A stretch of DNA of 64,000 nt, taken from NCBI GenBank assembly GCA_019752635.1, contig JAIELX010000007.1:1-64000 (forward strand), read 5' to 3'. Below the pieces are notes generated by a model. It did not search any database and was not told where the DNA came from. It saw only the letters and a list, made by a program, of their open reading frames with translations. The translations under genes were made by a program, and so were the position numbers. The number at the start of each line of letters is the position of its first letter. Position 1 is the first letter of the stretch. Positions 1 through 9,148 of the stretch are shown here, one piece after another. Source of the DNA: Candidatus Obscuribacterales bacterium. GTDB taxonomy: Bacteria; Cyanobacteriota; Vampirovibrionia; Obscuribacterales; Obscuribacteraceae.

Positions 1-831
1 GATCCAGACTGGTGCCCCGGTTGCGGCGACTTCGGCGTGCTTCGTTCATTGCAACAAGCAGCCGGCAAGTGCGGCGTACAACCAAAAGACTTGCTGGTTG
101 TCTCCGGTATCGGTTGCTCATCCAACCTGCCCGGATTCATCCACGCTTACGGCATCCACAGCCTTCACGGACGTGCAGTCGCTGTCGCGACCGGCGCTCA
201 CCTGGCCAACACCGACCTTAAAGTCGTAATGACTGGCGGCGACGGAGACGGCTACGGTATCGGCATCGGTCACTTCATTCACGCCATGCGTCGTAATCTT
301 GACGTCACTTACATAGTGATGGACAACCAGATTTACGGTTTGACGACTGGACAAGCTTCACCGACGACCTCTCGTGGTCACAAGACGAAGTCGACTCCGA
401 AAGGCAACGCTGAAGTTCCGCTCAATCCGCTGGCACTTGCCATCACCGCTGGTGCCACCTATGTTGCTCGCGGTTTCTCCGGCGAACAGAAGCAACTTGT
501 TGACTTGATTGCCGGTGGTATCGCACACAAAGGCTTTGCGTTAATCGACGTCTTCAGCCCGTGCGTCACCTACAACAAAATCAATACCTACGCTTGGTTC
601 AAAGAACGCACCTATAAGCTGGAAGACCAAAATTGGGATCCTTCGGACTTCCGAGCTTCGCTCGACAAGTCATTCGAATGGGGTGACAAGATTCCATTGG
701 GACTTCTGTATAAAGACAACAAACCGATCTATGAGGATAGCGAGCCGGTTCTTTGCCGCGGTCCATTGGTAAAACAACCAGTTGGACTTAGTGCTGAAAC
801 CATGAAATCGTTTGTCGACGAAATGATCTAA
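1..831 (+). CDS. 2-oxoacid:ferredoxin oxidoreductase, beta subunit (5' partial)
   Basis: The reading frame is open from base 1, so the N-terminus lies outside the window. The visible part starts DPDWCPGCGDFG, the conserved Cys-containing entry of the thiamine diphosphate-binding beta subunit. It continues with the TPP/Mg motif GDGDGYGIG and DNQIYGLTTGQASPT. These features are typical of KorB/PorB-type subunits, which with the alpha subunit oxidatively decarboxylate 2-oxoglutarate, pyruvate or a related 2-oxoacid to the acyl-CoA and reduce ferredoxin in the cytoplasm. The alpha subunit is presumably just upstream, off the window. The exact substrate cannot be told from this fragment. A strong terminator follows the stop codon. 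Confidence 0.93.
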   Translation, partial: DPDWCPGCGDFGVLRSLQQAAGKCGVQPKDLLVVSGIGCSSNLPGFIHAYGIHSLHGRAVAVATGAHLANTDLKVVMTGGDGDGYGIGIGHFIHAMRRNLDVTYIVMDNQIYGLTTGQASPTTSRGHKTKSTPKGNAEVPLNPLALAITAGATYVARGFSGEQKQLVDLIAGGIAHKGFALIDVFSPCVTYNKINTYAWFKERTYKLEDQNWDPSDFRASLDKSFEWGDKIPLGLLYKDNKPIYEDSEPVLCRGPLVKQPVGLSAETMKSFVDEMI

Positions 832-871
832 CGGTCAGCTCAGTCCGATTGGCAACAATTCCAAATATTGC

Positions 872-904
872 AGGCGGTGCTTCAGGGCACCGCCTGTTTT
901 TATC
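872..904 (+). terminator. Rho-independent terminator after the oxidoreductase gene
   Basis: A perfect 9-bp stem (AGGCGGTGC/GCACCGCCT) with a 6-base loop is followed by GTTTTTAT. It lies 40 bases after the stop codon of the beta subunit gene. Confidence 0.9.
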
Positions 905-1132
905 TATAACCGCTCCTGCTCATCGGCATCTACCGATCAAGTAGCGTTCCAGTAGTTCGACGACAAGAATTGTCCAATCTTGCTGGCGCCGGGATCTCCG
1001 ACAGAAGTCTACAGCTGCGAGATCCACGGGTGATATGTCAAAATACTGTTGAATCTACGACTTCTTCTGGCATATAAAGATATGCAGCCCCCCAAGGCGG
1101 CAAGGTAACAGGTAGGGAGCGCAACGGTACCA
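905..1132. other. Intergenic region upstream of the receiver-kinase gene
   Basis: Apart from the terminator at its left edge this stretch shows no convincing reading frame or RNA. A purine-rich run (GGTAGGGAG, about 1111-1119) precedes the ATG at 1133 and may be a distant ribosome binding site. The promoter of the next gene should be here, but I cannot place it. Confidence 0.4.
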
Positions 1133-2377
1133 ATGGCTAAAGTCCTTCTAGTTGAAGACTATGAAGATGTCGGCTTGATCGTGCGCGACTACCTGCAAGC
1201 GAGTCAGTACACCGTAGAGTTCTTGCAAACAGCAACAGACGCGCGATCAAGCATGAAAAGCAATCGTTATGACGTCATCATTCTGGATTGGGATCTTCCG
1301 GACGGTACCGGGCTTGAACTTTGTCGGGAGTTTCGCGGTAACGGTGGAGTAACACCGATATTGCTCATGACGGGACGCTCCGCGGTCGAAGAGAAAGAAA
1401 CTGGTCTGGACGCCGGCGCCGATGACTACATAACCAAACCTTTCGCGCTGAGAGAGCTTACAGCCCGGCTCAAAGCAATGCTACGCCGCTCGACCCAATA
1501 TGCACCTCCGGTCACGGAGAACTTTAGCGAACCTCGAGCGGGAATGATTCTTGGCGGCAAGTACCGACTGGTGGACCAGATTGGCGAAGGCGGAATGTCG
1601 GTAATCTGGAGAGCAGCAGATACGACCATGCAGCGAGAAGTAGTCGTAAAGCTGATGCGCGGGTATCTCTCTCAAGACGACAGAACGTTGAAACGCTTTG
1701 AGCAAGAATGCCGAGTGCTGGCAAAACTCAACAATGCCAACACCGTGATGGTCTTTGACGCGGGGTCAATCGACAATAAACTGCCCTTTCTGATCATGGA
1801 GTATGTTCGCGGAGTTTCGCTGCGCGACATTATTACCAGGGGCGGTCCGATGCCAATCAAACAAATCCTGCAAATCTCGATCCAGGTCTGCCGCGGTCTG
1901 CAAGCGGCCCACGACGCCGGGGTCGTACACAGAGACTTGAAGCCGGACAACATTCTAGTCAACGAGGATCTAAGCAGGCCGGACGCCGTAAAAATTGTTG
2001 ATTTTGGAATTGCGCTCTTGATGCAGGGCGGCTTTGAAAGAGTAACCCGAGACGGTATGGTCATCGGGACAATGGAGTATATCTCGCCAGAGCAACTCGA
2101 CGATACAGTTCTTGATGGACGAGCCGATCTCTATGCACTAGGGGTGGTGCTCTATGAAATGGCCACAGGTGACATTCCTTTTAAAGCAAACAATGCCGAG
2201 GCCGTCATGATGAAGCACCTTCGCGAGAGACCACCGCTGCCATCAGCCATGCGCGCAGAAGCTGGTCCTCTCGACGCGATTGTTTCCAAAGCAATGGAAA
2301 AGAATCGCAACTGGCGTTATGAAAGCGCCGATGCCTTTCGCCTCGACTTGGAGAAGGCGCTCAGTCGGCTCGAGTAA
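1133..2377 (+). CDS. Receiver domain-Ser/Thr protein kinase fusion
   Basis: 414 residues. Residues 1-120 form a CheY-like receiver domain: acidic pocket VEDYED, phospho-acceptor Asp52 in IILDWDLPDG, then LLMTGR and the conserved Lys in ITKPF. From about residue 141 a Hanks-type kinase follows: G-loop IGEGGMSVIW, catalytic HRDLKPDN near residue 265, DFGIAL, and IGTMEYISPEQ. No transmembrane segment or DNA-binding domain is visible, so it is probably cytoplasmic. The likely role is to couple phosphorelay input to Ser/Thr phosphorylation of unknown targets. No histidine kinase is adjacent. Families are clear; partners and signal are unknown. Confidence 0.93.
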   Translation: MAKVLLVEDYEDVGLIVRDYLQASQYTVEFLQTATDARSSMKSNRYDVIILDWDLPDGTGLELCREFRGNGGVTPILLMTGRSAVEEKETGLDAGADDYITKPFALRELTARLKAMLRRSTQYAPPVTENFSEPRAGMILGGKYRLVDQIGEGGMSVIWRAADTTMQREVVVKLMRGYLSQDDRTLKRFEQECRVLAKLNNANTVMVFDAGSIDNKLPFLIMEYVRGVSLRDIITRGGPMPIKQILQISIQVCRGLQAAHDAGVVHRDLKPDNILVNEDLSRPDAVKIVDFGIALLMQGGFERVTRDGMVIGTMEYISPEQLDDTVLDGRADLYALGVVLYEMATGDIPFKANNAEAVMMKHLRERPPLPSAMRAEAGPLDAIVSKAMEKNRNWRYESADAFRLDLEKALSRLE

Positions 2378-2416
2378 AGCTGAGCCCGGGGAGCGTGTCC
2401 CGGCATTAGCTGCAGG

Positions 2417-3400
2417 CTAATGACTCGCATCAGTTGATGTGGTCGTTGTATTTGGTAGTGGTGCTGTTGCAGCCGGCATTGGCGCAAGAGAAGACGCCGG
2501 CGCTGCATCCTGAACCACCGTGCGCGACTGTAGTCCATACAACTTCACCAGAATATTCACCGCTTCTGCTCTGGTCATCATTTGCAGAGGATGGAAATAG
2601 CGTTTGTCTTCCGTCGCCGAATACGGATTCACATCGAAGCACTGGCCAAGTACTCCGGCTTGATTGGCTACGGCGACCCACTTGCGCGCCCAGTCGTCAA
2701 TATCGCCCACATCCTTGAAGGTGACTGCCTGGTACTCAGATGCGGAAGGATTGTAGCGCAGATACTGTTCTATCTCTTCTTCGCTCAATTTCTCCGCTCG
2801 ACCACGCTTACCTGAGAACGTGCCGTACATTACCGCGAACTCTTGCCGCGTGATGTTTTGCTCGGGTTTAAAGGCCTTTTGCGGGGCATTCTTAACGGTG
2901 TACCCTTGCATCAACATGTCCCTGGTGGCGCCCTCAATCTCCCCGAAATAGGAGTTCTTCGCATCGACATCACTATAGGTTGGTGTTGCAGGAGTCAATG
3001 GTGAAATCTGACGCGTACGCACCATCCACCGGGTAAAGTCTGCGCGCGTAACGGGATCGTTCGGTCGAAACTGCTTGTCTTGCGTAGGATCCAAAATGCC
3101 GGCATCGGCAGCGTCTTTCAAACTTTTCTGCAGCCGCTCATCCGTCTGAGTCAAGTCGGAAAAACTCTGCGAAGAAATCGAACTGTTCACTGTCTCAGCA
3201 GGTACCGCTGTGGTCACCGCAGTACCGCCCGCTGCCGGTGCAGGGGAAGGAGCCAGCGTCGGCGTCGGCTTAGGCGCCACGGAAGCCAGCGACGAATCCA
3301 CCACTTTTACATGACGAAAGTTCAACCCGACTGCATACGTAATGAAAAATACGTCCGCCAATGCGAACACTACAATCAAGATATTGATAAACGTCGTCAC
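2417..3400 (-). CDS. Membrane-anchored SLH-domain protein
   Basis: 327 residues, GTG start. An N-terminal hydrophobic segment (about residues 5-25) should anchor it in the inner membrane. A Pro/Ala/Thr-rich linker follows to about residue 75. The rest holds S-layer-homology-like units, seen as FRPNDPVTRADFTRWM, FKPEQNITRQEFAVMY and FHPLQMMTRAEAVNILVKLYG. In cyanobacteria SLH domains bind peptidoglycan-linked polymers, and here the membrane anchor would tie inner membrane to cell wall. It is the last gene of a three-gene minus-strand operon with the paralogous proteins at 3440-4593. Its C-terminus is Pro/Thr rich. Confidence 0.85.
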   Translation of the reverse strand: MTTFINILIVVFALADVFFITYAVGLNFRHVKVVDSSLASVAPKPTPTLAPSPAPAAGGTAVTTAVPAETVNSSISSQSFSDLTQTDERLQKSLKDAADAGILDPTQDKQFRPNDPVTRADFTRWMVRTRQISPLTPATPTYSDVDAKNSYFGEIEGATRDMLMQGYTVKNAPQKAFKPEQNITRQEFAVMYGTFSGKRGRAEKLSEEEIEQYLRYNPSASEYQAVTFKDVGDIDDWARKWVAVANQAGVLGQCFDVNPYSATEDKRYFHPLQMMTRAEAVNILVKLYGLQSRTVVQDAAPASSLAPMPAATAPLPNTTTTSTDASH

Positions 3401-3439
3401 GTCTGCATCCCCTGCAATGAATACTAAAACTGCTTCCGG

Positions 3440-4009
3440 TCACTCAACGATGCTGAAGTCCATGGTGTCGTCGAAATCCTGTGTCTCAGTAATCTTTCGT
3501 TCGTACTCAACCAACTTCTCCGGATTCTTGTAGCCGGTAGATGAGTATTTCTCACCTTGGTTAATGGCGATCGTGAGATGAGCACCGCTGTACTCTTGCC
3601 GATTTCCAGCAGGCAACGCTTTCGCTACAAATCGCACTTTGTTGTCACCGACATGAACATATTTGGTGATGTCGTCAATGCGAGCAGGAGTTTGATAGGA
3701 ACCAACCTCTTGATCGTTTATATACACTTTGATCGCATAGCCCGCGCGTTCAAAGCCAGAGGTCGCAATCCAATAAGCCTTCTTGAGCTGCGGCGCACTC
3801 GCGGTTGATGTACCCGATACATCCGTGCTCGAAGGCACCGATACAGCGCCTCCGCTTACGGCGCCCGGAGTGCCAGGCGGTACCTTCTCTACCGGTGCGA
3901 ATTGCTGCGTATAACCGACAGCGAATCCGAGCCCCCCTGAACAGAGCAACAGTACAAGCATTACTAAAATGCCTTGTAGAACGGAGCCCTGTCCTTTTGC
4001 CTTAGCCAT
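3440..4009 (-). CDS. Membrane-anchored protein, paralogue of its upstream neighbour
   Basis: 189 residues. A cytoplasmic start (MAKAKGQGS) is followed by one transmembrane helix at about residues 10-32, a Ser/Thr/Pro linker, then a globular domain beginning LKKAYWIATSGFE and ending DFDDTMDFSIVE. The same order and motifs (KKAYWI, IKVYINDQ, TKYVHVGDNKVRF, YSGAHL) occur in the gene just upstream, so the two arose by duplication. The fold looks all-beta, but I do not recognise the family. GGAGG lies upstream of the ATG. The gap to the SLH gene is 39 bases, which suggests one transcript. Confidence 0.75.
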   Translation of the reverse strand: MAKAKGQGSVLQGILVMLVLLLCSGGLGFAVGYTQQFAPVEKVPPGTPGAVSGGAVSVPSSTDVSGTSTASAPQLKKAYWIATSGFERAGYAIKVYINDQEVGSYQTPARIDDITKYVHVGDNKVRFVAKALPAGNRQEYSGAHLTIAINQGEKYSSTGYKNPEKLVEYERKITETQDFDDTMDFSIVE

Positions 4010-4023
4010 TTTCCTATCCTCCG

Positions 4024-4593
4024 CTATTCCAAGGTCTCGAATTCTTTCGAATCAGTGAACTCTTCCGTGTCGGTAACTTTTCGAGTGTAGGTCAACAACG
4101 TATCGCCGTTGCTGAATTGCGCGTTCTCGCCTTCGCCTTTCTTATCACCGGCTTTCAACTGCACCTCTAGATAAGCGCCGGAGTAATCCACTCGCTGATC
4201 CATCGGCAACGGTCTGGCAATGAATTTGATGGTGTTGCGGCCGGGTTTTATGTACTTAGTGGCGTCGAGATCAACATTCGGTTTGTAGAACTTTCCTAAG
4301 AACTGATCGTTGATGAAGACCGAGATTTTGTAAACTCGCTCTTCCCCTCGCGTATGAATCCAGTAAGCCTTCTTTAGCTGTTTCGATTCTGAAAATCCGC
4401 CGAAGTTTGCAACCTCATCAGCCCCCGATGCAGGAGCATCGCCCCCCTTCATATTCTTGAAGTTCATTTGAGTGCCGACGAAATAGCCTCCGCTTACAGT
4501 GCCGATTAGCAAAAGAGTAACCAGCAAAACTACTTGGATAGCGCCCGTTTTGTTTGCAGGTGCAGGCTGTGGTGCCTGTGTTTCTGCTTCCAT
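4024..4593 (-). CDS. Membrane-anchored protein, first gene of the SLH operon
   Basis: 189 residues from the ATG at 4593. I prefer this over the in-frame GTG at 4620 because GGGGGA lies 8 bases upstream and the length then matches the paralogue. There is one transmembrane helix at about residues 18-40, then a domain with LKKAYWIHTRGEE, ISVFINDQFLGKFY, TKYIKPGRNTIKF and YSGAYLEV, ending FTDSKEFETLE. It is a clear paralogue of the next gene (14-base gap). The domain is outside the cytoplasmic membrane if the N-terminus stays inside. Function is unknown. The operon with an SLH protein suggests an envelope role. Confidence 0.75.
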   Translation of the reverse strand: MEAETQAPQPAPANKTGAIQVVLLVTLLLIGTVSGGYFVGTQMNFKNMKGGDAPASGADEVANFGGFSESKQLKKAYWIHTRGEERVYKISVFINDQFLGKFYKPNVDLDATKYIKPGRNTIKFIARPLPMDQRVDYSGAYLEVQLKAGDKKGEGENAQFSNGDTLLTYTRKVTDTEEFTDSKEFETLE

Positions 4594-4711
4594 TGTTTTA
4601 TCCCCCGGGTCCCCGGACACCGACAGCCTTAAAGTACCATGCTCAGATAATATCTGGTGTCTGAACTTAGATTTCTCCAGTCCAAAAACGCAAGAATTAG
4701 GAGGATGTCAT

Positions 4712-4729
4712 ATCGGTCTAGCGACCGAT
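4712..4729. promoter_or_regulatory. Short inverted repeat upstream of the subtilase gene
   Basis: ATCGGTC TAGC GACCGAT is a perfect 7-bp inverted repeat in the divergent region between the SLH operon and the protease gene. A partial third copy of the half-site (CGGTCGC) follows at about 4734. It could be an operator, but nothing else supports this. Confidence 0.3.
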
Positions 4730-4888
4730 CTAACGGTCGCTCCCTCCGCAGCCGCTATTGGCTCTCCCCCACGGGGAGGGAACTCAAGCAGCGGGTTGCC
4801 AAGACTTGGTCAGATTCCGAAAAGTATTCTGAACACATCAGCCGGCAGCGATTTAAAGGCTGCAATGGCAACATCGGAGGAATTTAGG

Positions 4889-6205
4889 ATGACAAATTTC
4901 AAGAATGCATTTGCAACGCGCTCGAAACGCTCATACGAACTGTCCGCGTACCTTCTTCTCACAGCAGTCCTATCCAGTTCGACAATGACGACCGCAAATG
5001 CAGAACCGACGCTTACTATGCCCGGCAAGTTACCGACACAGAAACGAGCCGCAGCAAGAGCACCGGAAAGTGTAACGGATCAACTACTGGTAATGGCTTC
5101 TCCAAAGGCAGACTCCGATGACTTCAACGAATCACTGGAAGCAGTACACGGCAAAGTAGTTGACACCATCGGCGAAGGCGCGATGAAAGTTTACGTTGTG
5201 CAAACTGAAAAAGGCAAAGGCGACGAAACAGAAAAGAAACTAACTAAAGACGCAAACATTTCGATGGTGCAGAAGAACTTCAAGCTGCAGATGCAGCAGA
5301 CCGCACCGCCGCCGGTCAACGACCCGGTGTTCCCATCGCAATGGCACATCGGCGCAATGAGAGCTCCTGCAGCTTGGGCACCGTCGCGAGCCGGTCAAGG
5401 ATCAATCATCGCGGTGCTGGATTCAGGTGTGCCCCCGCAAGGAGTCGATTTTGCGGGCAAAGTCTTCGCTGGCTACGACGCAATTAAGAGAGAGAATGGC
5501 CAAACTCCGTTTGGCAACCACGGTGCCCTGGTTGCCTCCGTCGCCGGCGCGGTGACCAATAACAAGATAAACGGTGCGGCAGTAGCTCCGAACGCAACAA
5601 TCTTCCCCTTCAAAATTTGCGACAATAACGGTTTCATAAGCGAATCTGCGCTTCTCCAATCCATGGTGGTCGCCGGCAACAGGGGCTTCCGAATCATGAA
5701 CATCAGCGTCAACGGCGTTGCGCCTTTCACGCTATCCAACAAAAACGTCCATCCAGTATTTCATGCATACGCAGATACATATCACAATAAGCAAAACGGC
5801 ATGATCTTTCTGGCTGCCGGAAACGGAGGCGACCAAGACCCGTCGCCGAGTTCACCCAACATCATGGTGGTGTCGGCAATCAACCAAAACTTCACTCGTG
5901 CAGGCTTCTCGGACTTCGGGCCAAGCGTTTGGTTCACCGCTCCCGGTGTCAATATTGTCGCAACCACCACTGCAGGAAGAGTCGCTACCGTTAGCGGAAC
6001 ATCATTTGCCACTCCCTGTGTAGCTGCGGTTGCAGCAATGGTTCTCTCGACCAACCCCAACATGACCAATCGCCAGATCGAACAGATCCTGATCCGAACG
6101 GCAAGAAAAGTAGGTGGCGCTACCGGTGTTACGCAAGCCTATGGTTATGGCTTGCCCGACGCAACAGCAGCAGTCAAGCTGGCTCGAGGAGCAATATTCT
6201 TTTAA
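4889..6205 (+). CDS. Secreted subtilisin-family (S8) serine protease
   Basis: 438 residues from the ATG at 4889, chosen because GGAGG sits 8 bases upstream and the protein then begins with a signal peptide (hydrophobic stretch LSAYLLLTAVL, Ala-rich cleavage region TTANA). Residues about 55-140 look like an inhibitor-I9-type propeptide. The catalytic triad is visible: Asp in IIAVLDSGVP, His in GNHGALVASVAGA, Ser in SGTSFATPCVAA, with the oxyanion Asn in FLAAGNGGD. It should be exported and self-activated in the envelope or outside. An upstream extension of the frame to 4499 runs through the intergenic region and is not credible. Confidence 0.93.
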   Translation: MTNFKNAFATRSKRSYELSAYLLLTAVLSSSTMTTANAEPTLTMPGKLPTQKRAAARAPESVTDQLLVMASPKADSDDFNESLEAVHGKVVDTIGEGAMKVYVVQTEKGKGDETEKKLTKDANISMVQKNFKLQMQQTAPPPVNDPVFPSQWHIGAMRAPAAWAPSRAGQGSIIAVLDSGVPPQGVDFAGKVFAGYDAIKRENGQTPFGNHGALVASVAGAVTNNKINGAAVAPNATIFPFKICDNNGFISESALLQSMVVAGNRGFRIMNISVNGVAPFTLSNKNVHPVFHAYADTYHNKQNGMIFLAAGNGGDQDPSPSSPNIMVVSAINQNFTRAGFSDFGPSVWFTAPGVNIVATTTAGRVATVSGTSFATPCVAAVAAMVLSTNPNMTNRQIEQILIRTARKVGGATGVTQAYGYGLPDATAAVKLARGAIFF

Positions 6206-6250
6206 CTCGCTTCGCCCCCGATACCGACCTTCGTTCTACTTGTTCGCTCT

Positions 6251-6282
6251 CAAAGGAGGTGGCCGAAAGCCACCTCCTTTGC
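6251..6282 (+). terminator. Terminator after the subtilase gene
   Basis: A 13-bp perfect stem (CAAAGGAGGTGGC/GCCACCTCCTTTG) with loop CGAAA. No long T-run follows, only CCCTTT, but the stem strength and position 46 bases after the stop codon fit a terminator. Confidence 0.75.
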
Positions 6283-6380
6283 CCTTTAAGTCTTTGCGAA
6301 TCTTGCCAAAAAGATTACACCGGCACAGCTCAGGGAACGTCAATGTAGTGATTTGCAGAGCCGGGGAAGGATGGAAGCTA

Positions 6381-8441
6381 ATGTCGCGGACCAGTAGCGA
6401 TCCCCTGAAGACATCGCTGTGGATTCCGGTCGTTGTTTCCGCTGGAGCGCTCATCACGTTTGCCTTTCAAACATGGACAAGCATGGAGGCATCAAGTATC
6501 AGGCGCCAGGTTGTGCTAACTTCCCGGAGCCTTGAGCGCTCCAACGAAGTACGTTATCAGCTGCTGTCGGAGGAGCTATCCTCAACCAAGCCCTCGTCCG
6601 ATAACCGGAGTTACATTCAAATCCTTAAGGAAGGTCAGGTTTTGATGAACGATGTCAAAACACTTCCCGGAATGCAGAAGCTAGCAGAAACAGGACAGCA
6701 CGCACTTTCGCAATTTGGCGATAAACACACGGGCTCCACGGTGCTCACACTGAGTTCAGCATTTTCACGAATCAAAGCAGAACTCAGTCCGCTTCATCAA
6801 AACTTGATAAGTCAGCTGGACTATCTCGATCAAATGGAGATGATCGCCGCAGGAATGAAGATGTGCCTGCTGGGGTGGATGGTCATTTTTTCCATCAAAA
6901 AGCTAAAGGAAGAATCGTCTACTTTGACTATTGTGGACGAGGGACTTCAGTCGGTCTACGCCGGCAAGTCACTCTCTGCAAGCGGCTCAGCACCACCGGA
7001 GCTGGCCAGAAGTTTTGCAAAGTTATCGAGTATGGTTTCAGAGATTCGGCGAAACGAACAAGCCGTTATCAATAACGCACTGGATGTAATCTGTACAGTT
7101 GACGAGAACAATCGCTTCGCGATGATTAATCCGTCATCGCTGCGCGTATTAGGATACAAGCCGGAAGAACTGATTGGACATAAGATTCAGGAATTCATTG
7201 CCGATGGCAACGACAACGATCAAATCGGAATGCTCGTGGGCACCAGCAAGAGCATGGCAAAAGTTAGCGTGGAAACTCAATGGCGCAAGAAGGACGGTTC
7301 GCTCGTAAGCCTCTTGTGGTCCGCTTACTGGTCATCGGGGTCGGAAACCCTCTTCTGCGTAGTCCATGACATTACGGATCGAAAGATCGCCGAGCAAATT
7401 CTTCGTGAAAGCGAATCACGACTGCGGGCTATTCTCGAAGGCATGCCGGTTGCGGTTCTTGTTGAGAATCAAGGTTTGATCGAATACTCGAATCGACACG
7501 CAATGACGTTGAGCGGTTACGGCGAAAATGAACTGCACGGAGAGAATCTCTTACTCTTGACACCACATGGCAGCAAGACTGTTCAAGCCTGCCTCGACAA
7601 CAAAATGGAAGGGGCGGAGATAAGTGTCATTCGAAAGAACGGTGAAATATTCACCGCCGAACTCTACTCCGCGGCGCTTGGCCGAACAGGAGACGATAAA
7701 CGCCGACTGGTAATGCTTGTGGACATGACTGAAAGGCACCGAATGGAACAGCTGAAACGGGAGTTCCTTGCCATGGCCGGTCATGAACTGCGCACCCCTT
7801 TAACTTCGGTGCGCGTTACGTTGCAGAGCGTAGCCGATGGCGTTTACGGCAAAATCAGCGAGCGCGGAGTTGATCTGCTAGGGCGTTGCGACGGAGAGTT
7901 GGTGCGACTAGTCGCACTAATCAGCGAAATGCTCGATGCCGAACGAATACGCTCAGGCAAGTTACAGCTAGCGGTAAAGAGAGCTCATGTGCCTACCCTG
8001 ATTGAGGCCGCAGTATCGGCAGTGAAACCGGTAGCGCTGGCACGCGACATTCAAATAGTGGCGAAGTCGGATGATTTCGATCTGGTGATCGACGGAGCGA
8101 AGGTTATTCAGGTCATCATCAATTTGATCTCGAATGCCGTCAAGTTTTCCCCATCACATAGCCAAATTCTGATCCGAGCGCAGACTTTATCAGACAAAGC
8201 GCGCATCGAAGTGGAAGATAAGGGGAGAGGCATTCCGCCCGGCTACGAGAACTTGATTTTCGAGCAGTTTAGTCAGGTCGAGCGCAACGACTCCAACCGC
8301 GGACGCGGCGCCGGACTCGGTCTCAGCATTTGCAAAAGCATAGTGGAGGCACATGGAGGCCTCATAGGCGTTGACAGCAAGTATGGGGAAGGCAGTGTAT
8401 TTTGGGTAGAATTACCCTGCCTGGCACAAACCGACGATTGA
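6381..8441 (+). CDS. Membrane sensor histidine kinase with two PAS domains
   Basis: 686 residues from the ATG at 6381, preceded by GGAAG and followed by a hydrophobic segment (residues 13-30). A second, weaker hydrophobic segment near residues 160-175 encloses a periplasmic sensor region of about 120 residues. Two PAS domains follow (about 225-340 with DVICTVDENNRFAMINPSS, and 345-455 with EGMPVAVLVENQG). The HisKA domain has MAGHELRTPLTSV with phospho-accepting His468. The ATPase domain has INLISNAVKFSP, DKGRGIPPGYENLIFEQF and GAGLGLSICKSIVEAHGG. It phosphorylates a response regulator, almost surely the next gene 20 bases downstream. Longer frames reaching back to 6114 overlap the terminator. 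Confidence 0.94.
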   Translation: MSRTSSDPLKTSLWIPVVVSAGALITFAFQTWTSMEASSIRRQVVLTSRSLERSNEVRYQLLSEELSSTKPSSDNRSYIQILKEGQVLMNDVKTLPGMQKLAETGQHALSQFGDKHTGSTVLTLSSAFSRIKAELSPLHQNLISQLDYLDQMEMIAAGMKMCLLGWMVIFSIKKLKEESSTLTIVDEGLQSVYAGKSLSASGSAPPELARSFAKLSSMVSEIRRNEQAVINNALDVICTVDENNRFAMINPSSLRVLGYKPEELIGHKIQEFIADGNDNDQIGMLVGTSKSMAKVSVETQWRKKDGSLVSLLWSAYWSSGSETLFCVVHDITDRKIAEQILRESESRLRAILEGMPVAVLVENQGLIEYSNRHAMTLSGYGENELHGENLLLLTPHGSKTVQACLDNKMEGAEISVIRKNGEIFTAELYSAALGRTGDDKRRLVMLVDMTERHRMEQLKREFLAMAGHELRTPLTSVRVTLQSVADGVYGKISERGVDLLGRCDGELVRLVALISEMLDAERIRSGKLQLAVKRAHVPTLIEAAVSAVKPVALARDIQIVAKSDDFDLVIDGAKVIQVIINLISNAVKFSPSHSQILIRAQTLSDKARIEVEDKGRGIPPGYENLIFEQFSQVERNDSNRGRGAGLGLSICKSIVEAHGGLIGVDSKYGEGSVFWVELPCLAQTDD

Positions 8442-8461
8442 TATGAAAGGGCGCGATTCAC

Positions 8462-9148
8462 ATGGCCAAAATTCTAGTAGTGGAAGACGATGAATTGATA
8501 GCAGAGAGCGTTTCAGACGCACTGCGGGCAGAATCGCACCTTGTCGATATTGCATCGGACGGCAAAATGGCGATTGGTTTTCTGGAAGCAACAGAGTTCG
8601 ACGTAGTAGTTCTCGATTGGCAGGTTCCGCATATGAGCGGCATCGAAGTCTGTCGTAAACACAGAGCAGCCGGCGGGCAAACACCCATAATCATGTTGAC
8701 CGCCATGAATAGAGTCGAAGACAAACTTGAAGGTCTCGATTGCGGTGCCGACGACTACCTGACCAAGCCATTCGACATCCGAGAACTGAAAGCAAGAATC
8801 AAGGCGTTGATTCGCCGCCCGGTCACATTTGCCGGAGAAGTTATCAGCGCCGGTCCCGTGAGCATCAATACAAAATCGCGAACCGTCTCCAAAGACAAGG
8901 AAGATGTGCACTTCCAGCCGCACGAGTACTTGGTGCTGGAGTACCTGATGAGACATCCCAACGAAGTTGTCTCCGTAGACACGCTTCTCGCCAAAGTCTG
9001 GAGCACAGACACGGACGTTTCCATGGACGCCGTATATACCTGCGTCAAGCGGATCAGGAAGAAAATTGATTCCAACAACCGCAAAGACTCTTTGATTCGC
9101 ACCGTCCATGGTATCGGCTACAGGCTGGTACCGCAAGTGGAAACCTGA
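8462..9148 (+). CDS. OmpR/PhoB-family response regulator
   Basis: 228 residues. The N-terminal receiver has VEDDE, phospho-acceptor Asp in VVLDWQVP (residue about 52), and Lys in LTKPFD. The C-terminal winged-helix DNA-binding domain has FQPHEYLVLEYLMRHPNEVVS, VYTCVKRIRKKID and IRTVHGIGYRLVP. It is the partner of the histidine kinase 20 bases upstream, and the two form a standard two-component system. The regulon is unknown. Confidence 0.95.
   Translation: MAKILVVEDDELIAESVSDALRAESHLVDIASDGKMAIGFLEATEFDVVVLDWQVPHMSGIEVCRKHRAAGGQTPIIMLTAMNRVEDKLEGLDCGADDYLTKPFDIRELKARIKALIRRPVTFAGEVISAGPVSINTKSRTVSKDKEDVHFQPHEYLVLEYLMRHPNEVVSVDTLLAKVWSTDTDVSMDAVYTCVKRIRKKIDSNNRKDSLIRTVHGIGYRLVPQVET

Noticed and set aside
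4499..4888. Upstream extension of the subtilase frame
   Set aside because: It overlaps the start of the divergent gene, gives non-family sequence, and the ATG at 4889 has GGAGG plus a signal peptide.
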